A stretch of DNA of 64,000 nt from the NCBI RefSeq assembly GCF_016892605.1, contig NZ_JAFEMV010000003.1, forward strand, positions 186,001-250,000, in the 5' to 3' direction. The notes beneath the pieces were generated by a model. It worked only from the letters and a program-made list of their open reading frames with translations. It had not been told where the DNA came from and made no database searches. The translations under genes and the position numbers were made by a program. The first letter of the stretch is position 1. Each line of letters starts with the position of its first letter. Below are positions 15,719 through 23,670 of this stretch, one piece after another. This DNA comes from Desemzia sp. RIT 804. Its GTDB lineage: Bacteria > Bacillota > Bacilli > Lactobacillales > Carnobacteriaceae.

Positions 15719-16536
15719 TATTCATTCAGTCCCCACTCTGAAACCAATCCATCAAGAGAGCCATCTTCTCCCCATGTAGTGATTAAATCATTTACGTACT
15801 CTGCTAACTCTGTATTGGATTTCTTAGTTGCGATCCCGTAATCTTGCGTTGCAAAACGGTCTGGTAAGATCTCAGTAGAATCATCTAAGTAACCAGCCAA
15901 AATAGATCTATCCACACTGAATGCATCTACTCGCCCTGAATCTAATGCTGCTTTGATTTCCGGATAAGTAGCATATTCTGAAAAGTCCAATGTGATAGCA
16001 TATTGTTCAGCTTCTGCTGTAATGGCATCTGCTGTAGTAGAACTTTGTGATACACCTATAGTTGCTCCGTCCATATCTTTTAAACCTTCATAATTTTTAT
16101 CTTTTTTAACCAGCAGTCCTACTGCATCTTCGTAATAAGCTTCTGTAAAATTATACGTTTCTTTACGTTCTTCAGTTACCGTAAAAGTAGCAATGATCAT
16201 GTCTACTTCCCCGTTGTCCAGCAATGGTCCACGTGTTTTAGCTGTAACAGGTGTCACTTCAATAGCATCTGGATCACCTAAAATATCTTCAGCTATTTTT
16301 TTAGCAATATCGATTTCAAATCCTTCTATTTCACCAGTTTCAGTGTTTTTCAATCCAAAATTCGGAACATCTTCTTTGACCCCGACTTTTAAAACGCCTG
16401 CGTCTTTGATAGCTTCAATCGTTACTTGATCTGATCCATTTGTTGCCTCTGTTGCAGAACCTTCATCTGACGAACAGGCTCCTAAAAATAATATGCTGGA
16501 CAATACCAATGTCGTTAATAAGTTTCTTTTTTTCAT
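15718..16536 (-). CDS. Amino-acid ABC transporter substrate-binding lipoprotein
   Basis: The 272-residue protein has a lipoprotein signal (ILFLGACSS, C21) and the polar amino-acid binding fold: DAGVLKVGVKEDVPNFGLKN, GEIEGFEIDIAKKIAEDI, and the ligand-binding arginine in VTPVTAKTRGPLL, with DMIIATFTVTEERKETYNFT and the hinge SQSSTTADAI. This pattern resembles GlnH and the glutamate binders of Gram-positives. The acid-binding loop does not fix glutamine over glutamate. It follows the ATPase gene by 30 bases and is anchored outside the membrane. Confidence 0.92.
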   Translation of the reverse strand: MKKRNLLTTLVLSSILFLGACSSDEGSATEATNGSDQVTIEAIKDAGVLKVGVKEDVPNFGLKNTETGEIEGFEIDIAKKIAEDILGDPDAIEVTPVTAKTRGPLLDNGEVDMIIATFTVTEERKETYNFTEAYYEDAVGLLVKKDKNYEGLKDMDGATIGVSQSSTTADAITAEAEQYAITLDFSEYATYPEIKAALDSGRVDAFSVDRSILAGYLDDSTEILPDRFATQDYGIATKKSNTELAEYVNDLITTWGEDGSLDGLVSEWGLNE

Positions 16537-16566
16537 CTATTCTTCCCCCTATATAACTCTCTATTT

Positions 16567-17289
16567 TTATCTTAAAATTTTGCTTAAAAATTCTTTCGTT
16601 CGTTCATGAGTAGGATTTTCAAAGAAATGCTCTGGCGATCCTACTTCAAGAATAGTTCCCTCATCCATAAAGATGACTCGATCTGCTACTTGTTTAGCAA
16701 ATCCCATTTCGTGTGTCACAACGACCATCGTAATATTCATACTAGATAACTGGATCATGACATCTAACACTTCTTGTACCGTCTCAGGATCTAAAGCCGA
16801 AGTCGGTTCATCGAATAAAATAATCTTTTTTTCTGAGCAAAGTGATCTGGCAATAGCTACTCTTTGTTGTTGTCCTCCAGATAAAGTTGAAGGATAAACC
16901 ATCGCTTTTTCTCTTAACCCTACGATATCTAGATATCGATAAGCTGTTTCTTCCGCTTCTTTTTTAGATTTTTTTTGTAATTTTATAGGTCCGATCGTCA
17001 GATTTTCTAATACAGTCATATGTGGATAGAGGTTAAACTGTTGAAAGACCATTGCAGAAGAATTCCGCACAACTTCTAACTTGTTTTTTGCTGTTAATTG
17101 ATTTCCTTCTATAAAAACTTCTCCTGATGTCGGTTCTTCAAGAAAATTCATGCATCTGACGGTTGTACTTTTACCAGAACCAGAAGGTCCTATAATGACA
17201 ATTTTTTCCCCTTCTGCCACCTCTAAATTAATGTCTTTTAGTACATGGTGGTCTCCAAAATATTTATTTACATTTTGTAATTTAATCAA
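16567..17289 (-). CDS. glnQ: Amino-acid ABC transporter ATP-binding protein
   Basis: The 240-residue ATPase shows Walker [10 protein letters not shown] (about 34-42), the Q-loop [19 protein letters not shown], signature LSGGQQQR, Walker [13 protein letters not shown] and the switch VVVTHEM, as in GlnQ/HisP. It begins with TTG at 17289, preceded by AAGGAGATGAGG. It is first in the operon that continues to 14352. The GlnR-type box at 17421-17437 suggests control by nitrogen supply. Confidence 0.93.
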   Translation of the reverse strand: MIKLQNVNKYFGDHHVLKDINLEVAEGEKIVIIGPSGSGKSTTVRCMNFLEEPTSGEVFIEGNQLTAKNKLEVVRNSSAMVFQQFNLYPHMTVLENLTIGPIKLQKKSKKEAEETAYRYLDIVGLREKAMVYPSTLSGGQQQRVAIARSLCSEKKIILFDEPTSALDPETVQEVLDVMIQLSSMNITMVVVTHEMGFAKQVADRVIFMDEGTILEVGSPEHFFENPTHERTKEFLSKILR

Positions 17290-17420
17290 CTTTGCCTCAT
17301 CTCCTTTGCAAAAACTTTTAAATTTAAAGTGATTCTGACCTGCTTCTACAATATTTTCTTGCTTAAGATAAAAGTATAATGATATTTTAATTAGAAAACA
17401 ATTAAAACATGACGTCGATA

Positions 17421-17437
17421 TGTTATAAGTCCTAACA
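17421..17437 (-). promoter_or_regulatory. GlnR-type box upstream of the amino-acid ABC operon
   Basis: tgttataagtcctaaca fits TGTNA-N7-TNACA exactly and is nearly palindromic. It lies 132 bases upstream of the ATPase start. Confidence 0.7.
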
Positions 17438-17538
17438 TCTATTTAGTAATTATTCCCTCATTTTAATAACCAAACCCCTTAGTTCAGCTATTTATTAGAT
17501 TAAAAAAAGCTAATATAGCTATCATTAAAATGCAAAAA

Positions 17539-17577
17539 AAAATCTTGTTTCCATTTAAAAATAGGAAACAAGATTTT
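17539..17577 (-). terminator. Strong terminator
   Basis: aaaatcttgtttcc (17539-17552) and ggaaacaagatttt (17564-17577) are exact complements; on the minus strand nine or ten T follow. It probably ends transcripts from the flavoprotein gene 440 bases upstream or from something lost in between. Confidence 0.8.
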
Positions 17578-18019
17578 AGCCAAGACTATAATTTTGCGTA
17601 AAATACATTACAATACAACGTATTAGGTTTATTTGATGCCAAGCAGTTTGTTTTTCAAAAGGTTGCTGATACATAATGGAATCAATTCAGAAATATTTAC
17701 TAAAAAATCTAACTTAAGGATGATCCTCAAGATGAAAATAAATTCCGAAGAGGCACTCAATACGGTCTATAATCTCATCTTTCTAGGTACACTAAGAAAG
17801 AGCCCGACCACTTTGACAGTGGCCGACCTCATTCCTATCTTATATAGTTCTGCTATGCACACTTTGTTCTGGAGAAGAGCAACTACTAAATTATCATAAT
17901 AAATATTCTGTCATTATAAATAATTTTAGTACACAAAACTTTTCAAAACAGTAGAATTATTCTTCTATTTATTATTTATGCTGCTTTTTCTTTTTTATCT
18001 AAATAGAGCATTGCTGAGT

Positions 18020-19543
18020 TTAATTCTCACTATTGGTTTTCACAAATTCAGCAGCCTGCTGACCAGCTTGACGTCCAAAAATAATAATTTCGGCAACTGA
18101 GTTACCACCAATACGGTTATTACCGTGTAGTCCTCCAACCAATTCGCCTGCAGCATACAGACCTTCAATTGGTTGATTTTCTTTATTCAAAACTTCAGTT
18201 TGCGTGTTTATTTTAATGCCTCCCATTGTATAATGAATTCCTGGGGCAATTTTTATTGCAAAATAATTTGATTTAGTTAAGTCGTTTTCCATTGCAGTGG
18301 TACGATTGTATTCTTCGTCTGCCTTATTAGCAACACTTTGATTCCACGTATCAACAGTTGCTTGTAATTGGCTAGCAGGAATATCAATCTGCTCTGCTAA
18401 CTCTTCTATGTCTTTACCGCTAATAACATAACCTTGTTGTTCATAAAAATCGATTGCTTTGGCTCGATCACGCACTCCTTGATCAAAAATTAAGTAAGCA
18501 GATTTTTCCGGCAAATCAGAAATTGCTGCAGAAACTTTATCACGAGTGTTTAATTCATTAACAAAACGTTCTCCATCTTGGTTTACCAGAATAGCTCCTT
18601 CGCCACGAACTACTTCTCCTATTAAGATCCCTTTATCTTGCTGAACTGTGGGGTGAATTTGAATTTGATCCATATCAATAGTTTGACCGCCTAGATTTTC
18701 AACCATTGTGATGCCATCACCAGTGCTGCCCTCTTGATTGGTTGTTACATAATTTGATAAATCAGGTCTAAACTCTTCAATCATTTCTTTACTTGCTCCA
18801 AATCCTCCGGTGGTAACAATAATTGCTTTTCCTGTTAGAGTTTTAGGTTCTTCTCCATTGATTTCAACTGTTACTTCATTAACCTTACCATCGTTTTCGT
18901 TGATATCTGTCACATCTGCATTTACAAAAATTGGTATGCCTCTTTCATGCACATTTTTTAATAATCCTTCAACCAAATAACCGCCAATTGCCGATCCATC
19001 AGATGGACGATGTGTCCTTTTTTGACTCATCCCACCAGTTATAGTTAAATTATCTAATTTAATCCCATTTCCATCTAGCCAGTCAATAGCTGCAGCAGAA
19101 TGATCCACAAAATAGCGTAACAGCTCTTTATCATTAGTACCTTGGCCGCCCTCTAAAGTTTCCTCATAAAAAGCATCATTGCTGTCTTCGATTCCTTCTG
19201 CTTCTTGGAATTTAGTATTTGAAGCGTTCATACCACTTGATGATTTCGAAGTATTTCCTCCAGCAACCGGCATTTTTTCTAAAATGACAGGATTCAAACC
19301 GGCATCTTTTGCTTCAATGGCTGCAGTCATTCCTGCGCCACCTGCACCAACAATAATGATATCATAAGTATCTTTCAACTCACTAGGATTAGTATAAACT
19401 TGTTCTGAAGCACCTGATTCGACTTCAGTTTCTTTAGCTGAGTCTTCTTCAGATTCTTCATTCATTTCAGACACCCCGCAGGATACCAAAAATATACCGA
19501 CACAAAACATAAGTGCAACATACCAAAAAGAATTCTTTTTCAT
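18020..19543 (-). CDS. Secreted flavoprotein reductase (fumarate/urocanate reductase type)
   Basis: The 507 residues begin with a lipoprotein signal (IFLVSCG, C22) and an acidic spacer, then the FAD-binding-2 domain: TYDIIIVGAGGAGMTAAIEA (about 58-77), GGNTSKSSSGMNAS, catalytic-site QIHPT, VRGEGAILVN, NTRDKVSAAI with the expected proton-donor arginine, and the C-terminal GGLHGNNRIGGNS. These match soluble flavocytochrome fumarate reductases and relatives that use urocanate or methacrylate. It has neither haem sites nor the FMN-binding domain through which Gram-positive extracellular reductases receive electrons, so its donor is unknown. Electron acceptor use outside the membrane during anaerobic growth is the likely role. 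The start has AAGGAGGAAA. Confidence 0.88.
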   Translation of the reverse strand: MKKNSFWYVALMFCVGIFLVSCGVSEMNEESEEDSAKETEVESGASEQVYTNPSELKDTYDIIIVGAGGAGMTAAIEAKDAGLNPVILEKMPVAGGNTSKSSSGMNASNTKFQEAEGIEDSNDAFYEETLEGGQGTNDKELLRYFVDHSAAAIDWLDGNGIKLDNLTITGGMSQKRTHRPSDGSAIGGYLVEGLLKNVHERGIPIFVNADVTDINENDGKVNEVTVEINGEEPKTLTGKAIIVTTGGFGASKEMIEEFRPDLSNYVTTNQEGSTGDGITMVENLGGQTIDMDQIQIHPTVQQDKGILIGEVVRGEGAILVNQDGERFVNELNTRDKVSAAISDLPEKSAYLIFDQGVRDRAKAIDFYEQQGYVISGKDIEELAEQIDIPASQLQATVDTWNQSVANKADEEYNRTTAMENDLTKSNYFAIKIAPGIHYTMGGIKINTQTEVLNKENQPIEGLYAAGELVGGLHGNNRIGGNSVAEIIIFGRQAGQQAAEFVKTNSEN

Positions 19544-19909
19544 AATTTCCTCCTTAAAAAACCTACAATATAATTTACCTTAACAACTCTTCTAATTTAA
19601 CATATGCATTGTGAAAAAACAATCAAACTTTTTTTTAGAACAGTTAATATCCCCCAATAAGGAAGCGACATCAATACCTTTAAAACCTAAAAACCAATCA
19701 TTTTAACAAAAATACTTTGTTGTTGTTTACACAAATTAGTTTACTTTATAATTTTCTTACAAGGTTTCTCACTCAGTTCATAACCATTTTCAGACAAACC
19801 AAACCATCTTTTGAAAGTTTGTAAAGTAATCCATTATCTTATATTTATTATTTCGTTTGTCATATTAAGTTAGTTAATATCCTAAGCAGCCACATTTGCA
19901 ACAAAAAAT
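19544..19909. other. Gene-free upstream region of the flavoprotein gene
   Basis: AT-rich, no gene seen. A TTGTGAAAAAACAATCAAA stretch near 19610-19628 recalls one half of a Crp/Fnr box, but the second half is poor and the site is not claimed. Confidence 0.35.
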
Positions 19910-19910
19910 A

Positions 19911-19945
19911 AAATGCCGATTTCTTTTTACAAGAAATCGGCATTT
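19911..19945 (-). terminator. Terminator of the small zinc-finger gene
   Basis: aaatgccgatttct (19911-19924) and agaaatcggcattt (19932-19945) form a perfect 14-bp stem with a 7-base loop; TATTTTTTG follows on the minus strand. Confidence 0.88.
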
Positions 19946-19963
19946 CGTTTATTCATTATCTAT

Positions 19964-20173
19964 TTAGCGAGACGCTTTCGGTGGTTGGCAAACATCACAC
20001 TTGCGTTGATGATTGTTTTTAAATTTTTTGAAAGTTTTTTCAAATTTATTGCCGCATGCACATTCAAACTCTAACTTTTGAGAAAAACCGTGGTATTCAG
20101 TCGTCAGCAATTTGCTGTCCGAATTATTCTCAACAAACTTTTTGATTTCTTCGATCGTCCATCGTTTTTGCAT
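19964..20173 (-). CDS. Small zinc-finger protein
   Basis: The 69-residue product has four cysteines in a CxC...CxxC arrangement (FECACGNKFEKT and KCDVCQPP, residues about 37-63), which should bind one zinc. The N-terminal half (WTIEEIKKFVENNSDSKLL) is helical. Such modules occur at the ends of homing endonucleases and phage proteins, and as stand-alone host proteins of unknown role. The ATG is preceded by GGAGGTGTAAGAG and a terminator follows, so it is a real one-gene unit. Confidence 0.75.
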   Translation of the reverse strand: MQKRWTIEEIKKFVENNSDSKLLTTEYHGFSQKLEFECACGNKFEKTFKKFKNNHQRKCDVCQPPKASR

Positions 20174-20242
20174 TCTCTTACACCTCCATATTTTATCAAC
20201 AGCGGAGGCTTTTTTGGCATCCGTTCTAATTAACAGTCGTAG

Positions 20243-20431
20243 TTATCTTAAGCTACTTATTATAACACGATACGAATCAATTAAACAGATGGATGATAGC
20301 TTGATTGAAATTTTGTGAGCATTATTTTCCAACATGGATAAGAACTCTTGAACTTCCTTTGTAGAAAAATTAAATTGGTATTCATGAATACTCAACTTTC
20401 CATTATCGGTGTAGAAAAATGAATAGCTCAT
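20243..20431 (-). CDS. Possible 62-residue protein
   Basis: The frame MSYSFFYTDNGKLSIHEYQF ... continues with an amphipathic helix (TKEVQEFLSMLENN) and looks protein-like, and it starts 39 bases after the preceding gene on the same strand. The ribosome site is weak (CCAGAGA), and no homologue is recognised. It may be a real small gene or chance. Confidence 0.35.
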   Translation of the reverse strand: MSYSFFYTDNGKLSIHEYQFNFSTKEVQEFLSMLENNAHKISIKLSSICLIDSYRVIISSLR

Positions 20432-20469
20432 TCTCTGGATCTATAACTTCACTAATAAGAAGAGTTTAA

Positions 20470-20802
20470 TCAATAAATTTCGTTTTCTTCAACAAAATTG
20501 CGTAAGGCTGTCAGTTCTGACGATGTAGCGGAACGTTCATTATTGTATAAATCATCTAGATCCTTCTCAGCTATACCTAGCTCTCTTGAAATTTCCTCAT
20601 CCGATAAGGTTTTATTTTGTTGGATTTCTCTGATATTTGAAATCAACAAAATTGTTTCAATATCCTCATCTGTTAAGGCATCTTCTTGTGACTGGTCATA
20701 ATTGATCAATTCTTTGATGGATTCTTTACCAAGAAATTTACCGATGCCTTCTGCTAATTCTTGCACTTGGCGCAAGATAAAGTCTTTGTCTTCTAATCCC
20801 AT
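20470..20802 (-). CDS. Short acidic protein, DUF6483-like
   Basis: I start at the ATG at 20802 (MGLEDKDFILRQVQELAEGI), preceded by AGGGAGAAGG; the longer reading frame from 20856 lacks a ribosome site. The 110-residue product is helical and acidic, with GKFLGKESIKELINYDQSQ and a C-terminal ELTALRNFVEENEIY. I believe it resembles a Lactobacillales family listed as DUF6483, from memory only. There is no signal, metal site or catalytic motif. The function is unknown. Confidence 0.65.
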   Translation of the reverse strand: MGLEDKDFILRQVQELAEGIGKFLGKESIKELINYDQSQEDALTDEDIETILLISNIREIQQNKTLSDEEISRELGIAEKDLDDLYNNERSATSSELTALRNFVEENEIY

Positions 20803-20923
20803 ACCTAAATCCTTCTCCCTCAATATCTGTTTTTCTTTCAATACTACGCTTATCATTATAATCTATTTTATTTAAGGAGCTAGTAAATTTCAATAAATTA
20901 AGGCATTGAATTTCAAGTGATAT

Positions 20924-21631
20924 TTATTTAAGTCCTAGAAATGTATCAGAAATAATACGTTTTTTCTTGATCCCTTTTTCCATATATTGTTTTTTGGCAG
21001 ACTTTAATACAGCAGGCGCTCCTGAATTATAGTAATAAGCTGAATTGCCGTATTTATCCGCTAATTCACCCAATTTTGCGGCTGTTTCTTCTCGTGAAGA
21101 TAATTTGTTCAAATGGACCATTGGATTGTTCATGGCGATCTGCTCAATTTCATCTCCAAAAAGATAGTATCCTGACGATGAGTATACAACTTCTATGGCG
21201 CGGTTGGTATTGAATTCTAGTTGTTTCAACAGCGCTCGAACAGGAGTCACTCCAACCCCACTGGCAAATAAGACGACTGGTGAAGTTTCATCTTTGATTT
21301 TGAACCATCCAAATGGTCCGCGTAATGTAACTTTTTCACCAGGCTCCATCGACAGCATCGCTTGTTTAAAGCTGCTGATTTCTTTTCCAGTTCGTGTACC
21401 GATCATTATGAATCCTTCTTCTGGGATAGAAGCAACTGAAAACAGGCGGTACTTTCTGCCTTTGATTTGTTTATCAGGCAACGTATAGATACCATGTTCG
21501 CCTGGTACCCAAGTCAAGCCAGCATCATTTTTGATCTTGACGATATAGTAATCACCATAAGGATTTTCAATACTTTCAATAGGAAATGTCCCTTTTTTGA
21601 CCACACCTGTTACATCCTTGAAGTCCATCAT
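20924..21631 (-). CDS. FAD/NAD(P)-binding oxidoreductase
   Basis: The 235-residue protein has the ferredoxin reductase-type fold: an FAD barrel with KYRLFSVASIPEEG (flavin contact), TLRGPFGWF, then the nucleotide domain with VVLFASGVGVTPVRALLKQL. It carries no iron-sulfur domain and no membrane part, so it would pass electrons between NAD(P)H and a separate partner. The C-terminus lacks the aromatic residue pattern of plant-type FNR. The start is within GAGGGGGAAAGATG. The nearby nitroreductase and the secreted flavoprotein suggest a redox neighbourhood, but they are separate transcription units. Confidence 0.82.
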   Translation of the reverse strand: MMDFKDVTGVVKKGTFPIESIENPYGDYYIVKIKNDAGLTWVPGEHGIYTLPDKQIKGRKYRLFSVASIPEEGFIMIGTRTGKEISSFKQAMLSMEPGEKVTLRGPFGWFKIKDETSPVVLFASGVGVTPVRALLKQLEFNTNRAIEVVYSSSGYYLFGDEIEQIAMNNPMVHLNKLSSREETAAKLGELADKYGNSAYYYNSGAPAVLKSAKKQYMEKGIKKKRIISDTFLGLK

Positions 21632-21756
21632 CTTTCCCCCTCAATGAATTGGATGAGTGCTTGATATGTAAGGAAACAACCCTTACACGGATTGTAGGCG
21701 CTGCTCTTATCAGTGTCAATTGATAACTCCGGAACCTTTGCCATAATGCAATACAA

Positions 21757-21797
21757 AAAAGCATCTAAACTCCCTTTTAAAGGAGCCAGATGCTTTT
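21757..21797 (-). terminator. Terminator of the nitroreductase gene
   Basis: aaaagcatctaaactccctt pairs imperfectly with aaggagccagatgctttt around a short loop; six T follow on the minus strand. Confidence 0.85.
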
Positions 21798-21822
21798 ACA
21801 TATTAAAGAACGAAACGTTTAT

Positions 21823-22422
21823 TTATTCTCCAACTACACGAACTTGTTCGCTGCTGTCGATGTATTCTTTTGGATTTGCTGAAGCTTCGATCGAACCAAA
21901 TGGCATTTGAGCGATCATTTCGTATGATGATGGCAAACCAAACATTTCTTTCACTGATTTGTCAAAGCCTTGTTCAAAGCCAATGTTCATATGTTGCAAG
22001 CTTCCGCCTAAACCTAAATCAGTCAAAGCCAACCAGATACCGTATTGAGCGTTCGCGCTGTGGTGTTGTTTGTAAACGTCTGCACGTTCATTTTTACCTA
22101 ATGTTGCATCAAGAACATCGTGGTCTTCGAAAAATAATACTGTACCAACACCAGCTTTAGCGCCTTGCATTACTCCTGACATCATTTCCCACATATCACC
22201 TTCAAGAACATCTTTTTGGATGTCTAAGATGTGGTCCCATAATTTAACGTTGTCTTCTCCAAATAATACAACTAAACGAGTTGTTTGGCTGTTGAAAGCT
22301 GTTGGGACTTCTTGTGCTACCTCTCGGATACGGTCAGCGATTTCTTTATTTGATAATTCTGTATTGTTTCCAATTGCGTATGCCGTACGGCGTTCTTTAA
22401 CTAAATCTGTAAATTGAGTCAT
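21823..22422 (-). CDS. Nitroreductase family protein (Frm2-like)
   Basis: The 199-residue FMN-dependent oxidoreductase has the short Frm2/Hbn1-type layout: N-terminal RRTAYAIGNNTELSNKEIAD, PTAFNSQTTRLVVLFGED for phosphate binding of FMN, HHSANAQYGIWLALTDLGLGGSLQH, and the C-terminal MPFGSIEASANPKEY. Such enzymes reduce nitro compounds or quinones with NAD(P)H and are linked to oxidative stress. A clear promoter (22473-22501), partly covered by a palindromic TTACTaatAGTAA, suggests a repressor. The start has AAAGGAG. Confidence 0.88.
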   Translation of the reverse strand: MTQFTDLVKERRTAYAIGNNTELSNKEIADRIREVAQEVPTAFNSQTTRLVVLFGEDNVKLWDHILDIQKDVLEGDMWEMMSGVMQGAKAGVGTVLFFEDHDVLDATLGKNERADVYKQHHSANAQYGIWLALTDLGLGGSLQHMNIGFEQGFDKSVKEMFGLPSSYEMIAQMPFGSIEASANPKEYIDSSEQVRVVGE

Positions 22423-22472
22423 GAATAATTCTCCTTTAATTAAATAGATTGTTTGATAACTTACTAATAGTA

Positions 22473-22501
22473 ATGATAACGAACAATAAGAAGTAAGTCA
22501 A
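22473..22501 (-). promoter_or_regulatory. Promoter of the nitroreductase gene
   Basis: Minus strand TTGACT (22501-22496), 17-base spacer, TATCAT (22478-22473). The palindrome TTACT-ATT-AGTAA (22473-22461) touches the -10 and may be an operator. Confidence 0.75.
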
Positions 22502-22530
22502 TCACTTTTATCTCGATTTAGAAATAATTT

Positions 22531-22573
22531 CCCAATTGTTCATTTAGTTCATTAAACTAAATGAACAATTGGG
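22531..22573. repeat. Perfect 19-bp inverted repeat
   Basis: cccaattgttcatttagtt (22531-22549) and aactaaatgaacaattggg (22555-22573) are exact complements with a 5-base loop. There is no T-tract on either side. It lies 30 bases upstream of the nitroreductase -35. Confidence 0.8.
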
Positions 22574-22613
22574 TGCAATAAATTGAGACCACCGTTTCCA
22601 CAAATAAAAAAGA

Positions 22614-22634
22614 AGCTAGGTGATTATTTCCCAG
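22614..22634 (-). terminator. Terminator of the ABC/GDPD operon
   Basis: Minus strand GCTGGG, loop, CCTAGC followed by TTCTTTTTTATTT. It lies 50 bases after the DUF218 gene. Confidence 0.75.
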
Positions 22635-22686
22635 CCTCCCTCTTAAACTACTCGATGCTATTTCATACAGTCCATAGCAAATAAGA

Positions 22687-23670
22687 TTACAACTGACATT
22701 CGATATCTTTTTTTTCAAAGAGTCCTGCAACCCTTAAAATAGTTTGATAATTGAGTAGAAATTCTTTCTCAAGTATTTCGGGAACTATCATTTCTTCAGG
22801 AGCAGTCCCAAACAAATTTGAATCATAGTTCCATCTCTTTAAGCCCGTGTACAAAGACATCCAAGCTCTAGGCAGATGTTCAATAGAAGTCACTACACAA
22901 ATATTGTTAAATTTTCTATTCCTGATATACTCTATAAATTCTAGAATATTCCCCACCGTGTCTTTAGCTTTTTCTAAGGCAACTAGCTTCTCCTCACTGA
23001 TACCAGCTGCTACTAGATACTTCTTCATTTCAACGGCTTCACCATATTTATTTTGAACTGCTCCTCCGCTCAATAATACTTTAGCTTTGGGATAAATCTT
23101 TACCAGTTCACAAACTTTCAGCAATCTTTTCTCTAGCTGAATCGGCATTGACCCATCATTATTTAAGAAATAACCAAATACACAAATCAAATCTAGCGGT
23201 TCAGTCACTTTTTGGACATCGAAATTGGTTTTATTATTTTCAATAAAAACAAGAACCTCTTTTAGTTTGTGATGAATTTTTGGAGAAACAGTCTTTAATG
23301 TATTAAAGTACTGTTCCATTTCTTTTTTGTTTCCCTGCACAATAATCAACTGAATGAGAATCATGACCAGAGCGTAGATATTTTGAGAATCCTTTCGCAG
23401 AATCGTTTCAAACACTTCAATAGCAGCTTGGTTGTCATCAAAAAGAGCTAACACTTCTCCTTTTAGCAGTAATGAATCTATTAACTGAATATTATGGTGA
23501 ATACGATGGTCCAATTCATCTAAAGCACTCTTATATTGCCACCGTTCCAACAGATGAACAACTTCTTTCAGTTCTTCTATATCGTTAAAACTAGACCCCA
23601 TAAGCGGAATCAATCGGGTTGTATCAACTTCGCCTTGATAATTTTTTATTTCGACTTTTTCAGAAAACAT
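22687..23670 (-). CDS. DUF218 (YdcF/SanA-like) protein with helical N-terminus
   Basis: The 327-residue protein has an N-terminal half of helical pairs resembling tetratricopeptide repeats (about 30-150; ALDELDHRIHHNIQLIDSLL, QAAIEVFETILRKDSQNIYA) and a C-terminal DUF218 domain (about 160-310: ICVFGYFLNNDGSMPIQLEK, VLLSGGAVQNKYGEAVEMKK, DTVGNILEFIEYIRN, VVTSIEHLPRAWMSL). DUF218 proteins act near the envelope in some bacteria, but their chemistry is unclear. No membrane segment is seen, so this one is cytosolic. Its ATG directly follows the stop codon of the phosphodiesterase gene, so it belongs to the same operon. Confidence 0.8.
   Translation of the reverse strand: MFSEKVEIKNYQGEVDTTRLIPLMGSSFNDIEELKEVVHLLERWQYKSALDELDHRIHHNIQLIDSLLLKGEVLALFDDNQAAIEVFETILRKDSQNIYALVMILIQLIIVQGNKKEMEQYFNTLKTVSPKIHHKLKEVLVFIENNKTNFDVQKVTEPLDLICVFGYFLNNDGSMPIQLEKRLLKVCELVKIYPKAKVLLSGGAVQNKYGEAVEMKKYLVAAGISEEKLVALEKAKDTVGNILEFIEYIRNRKFNNICVVTSIEHLPRAWMSLYTGLKRWNYDSNLFGTAPEEMIVPEILEKEFLLNYQTILRVAGLFEKKDIECQL

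Larger units (their letters stand above)
17290..18019. other. Gene-poor interval between two minus-strand operons
   Basis: It holds the GlnR-type box (17421-17437) and a strong minus-strand terminator (17539-17577). Between the latter and 18020 an 88-codon plus-strand reading frame (17633-17899) has no ribosome site or recognisable homology. A small hairpin, gaccact/agtggcc near 17806-17825, lies in it. The stretch may be a decayed gene; nothing firm can be said. Confidence 0.4.

Noticed and set aside
17633-17899. 88-codon plus-strand frame
   Set aside because: No ribosome site, no recognisable similarity, and the surrounding structure (terminator, strand of neighbours) is for the minus strand. 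Kept only as an unexplained interval.
19605-19632. Crp/Fnr-like site before the flavoprotein gene
   Set aside because: TTGTGA is present but the mirrored TCACAA is not; AT-rich sequence gives such half sites by chance.
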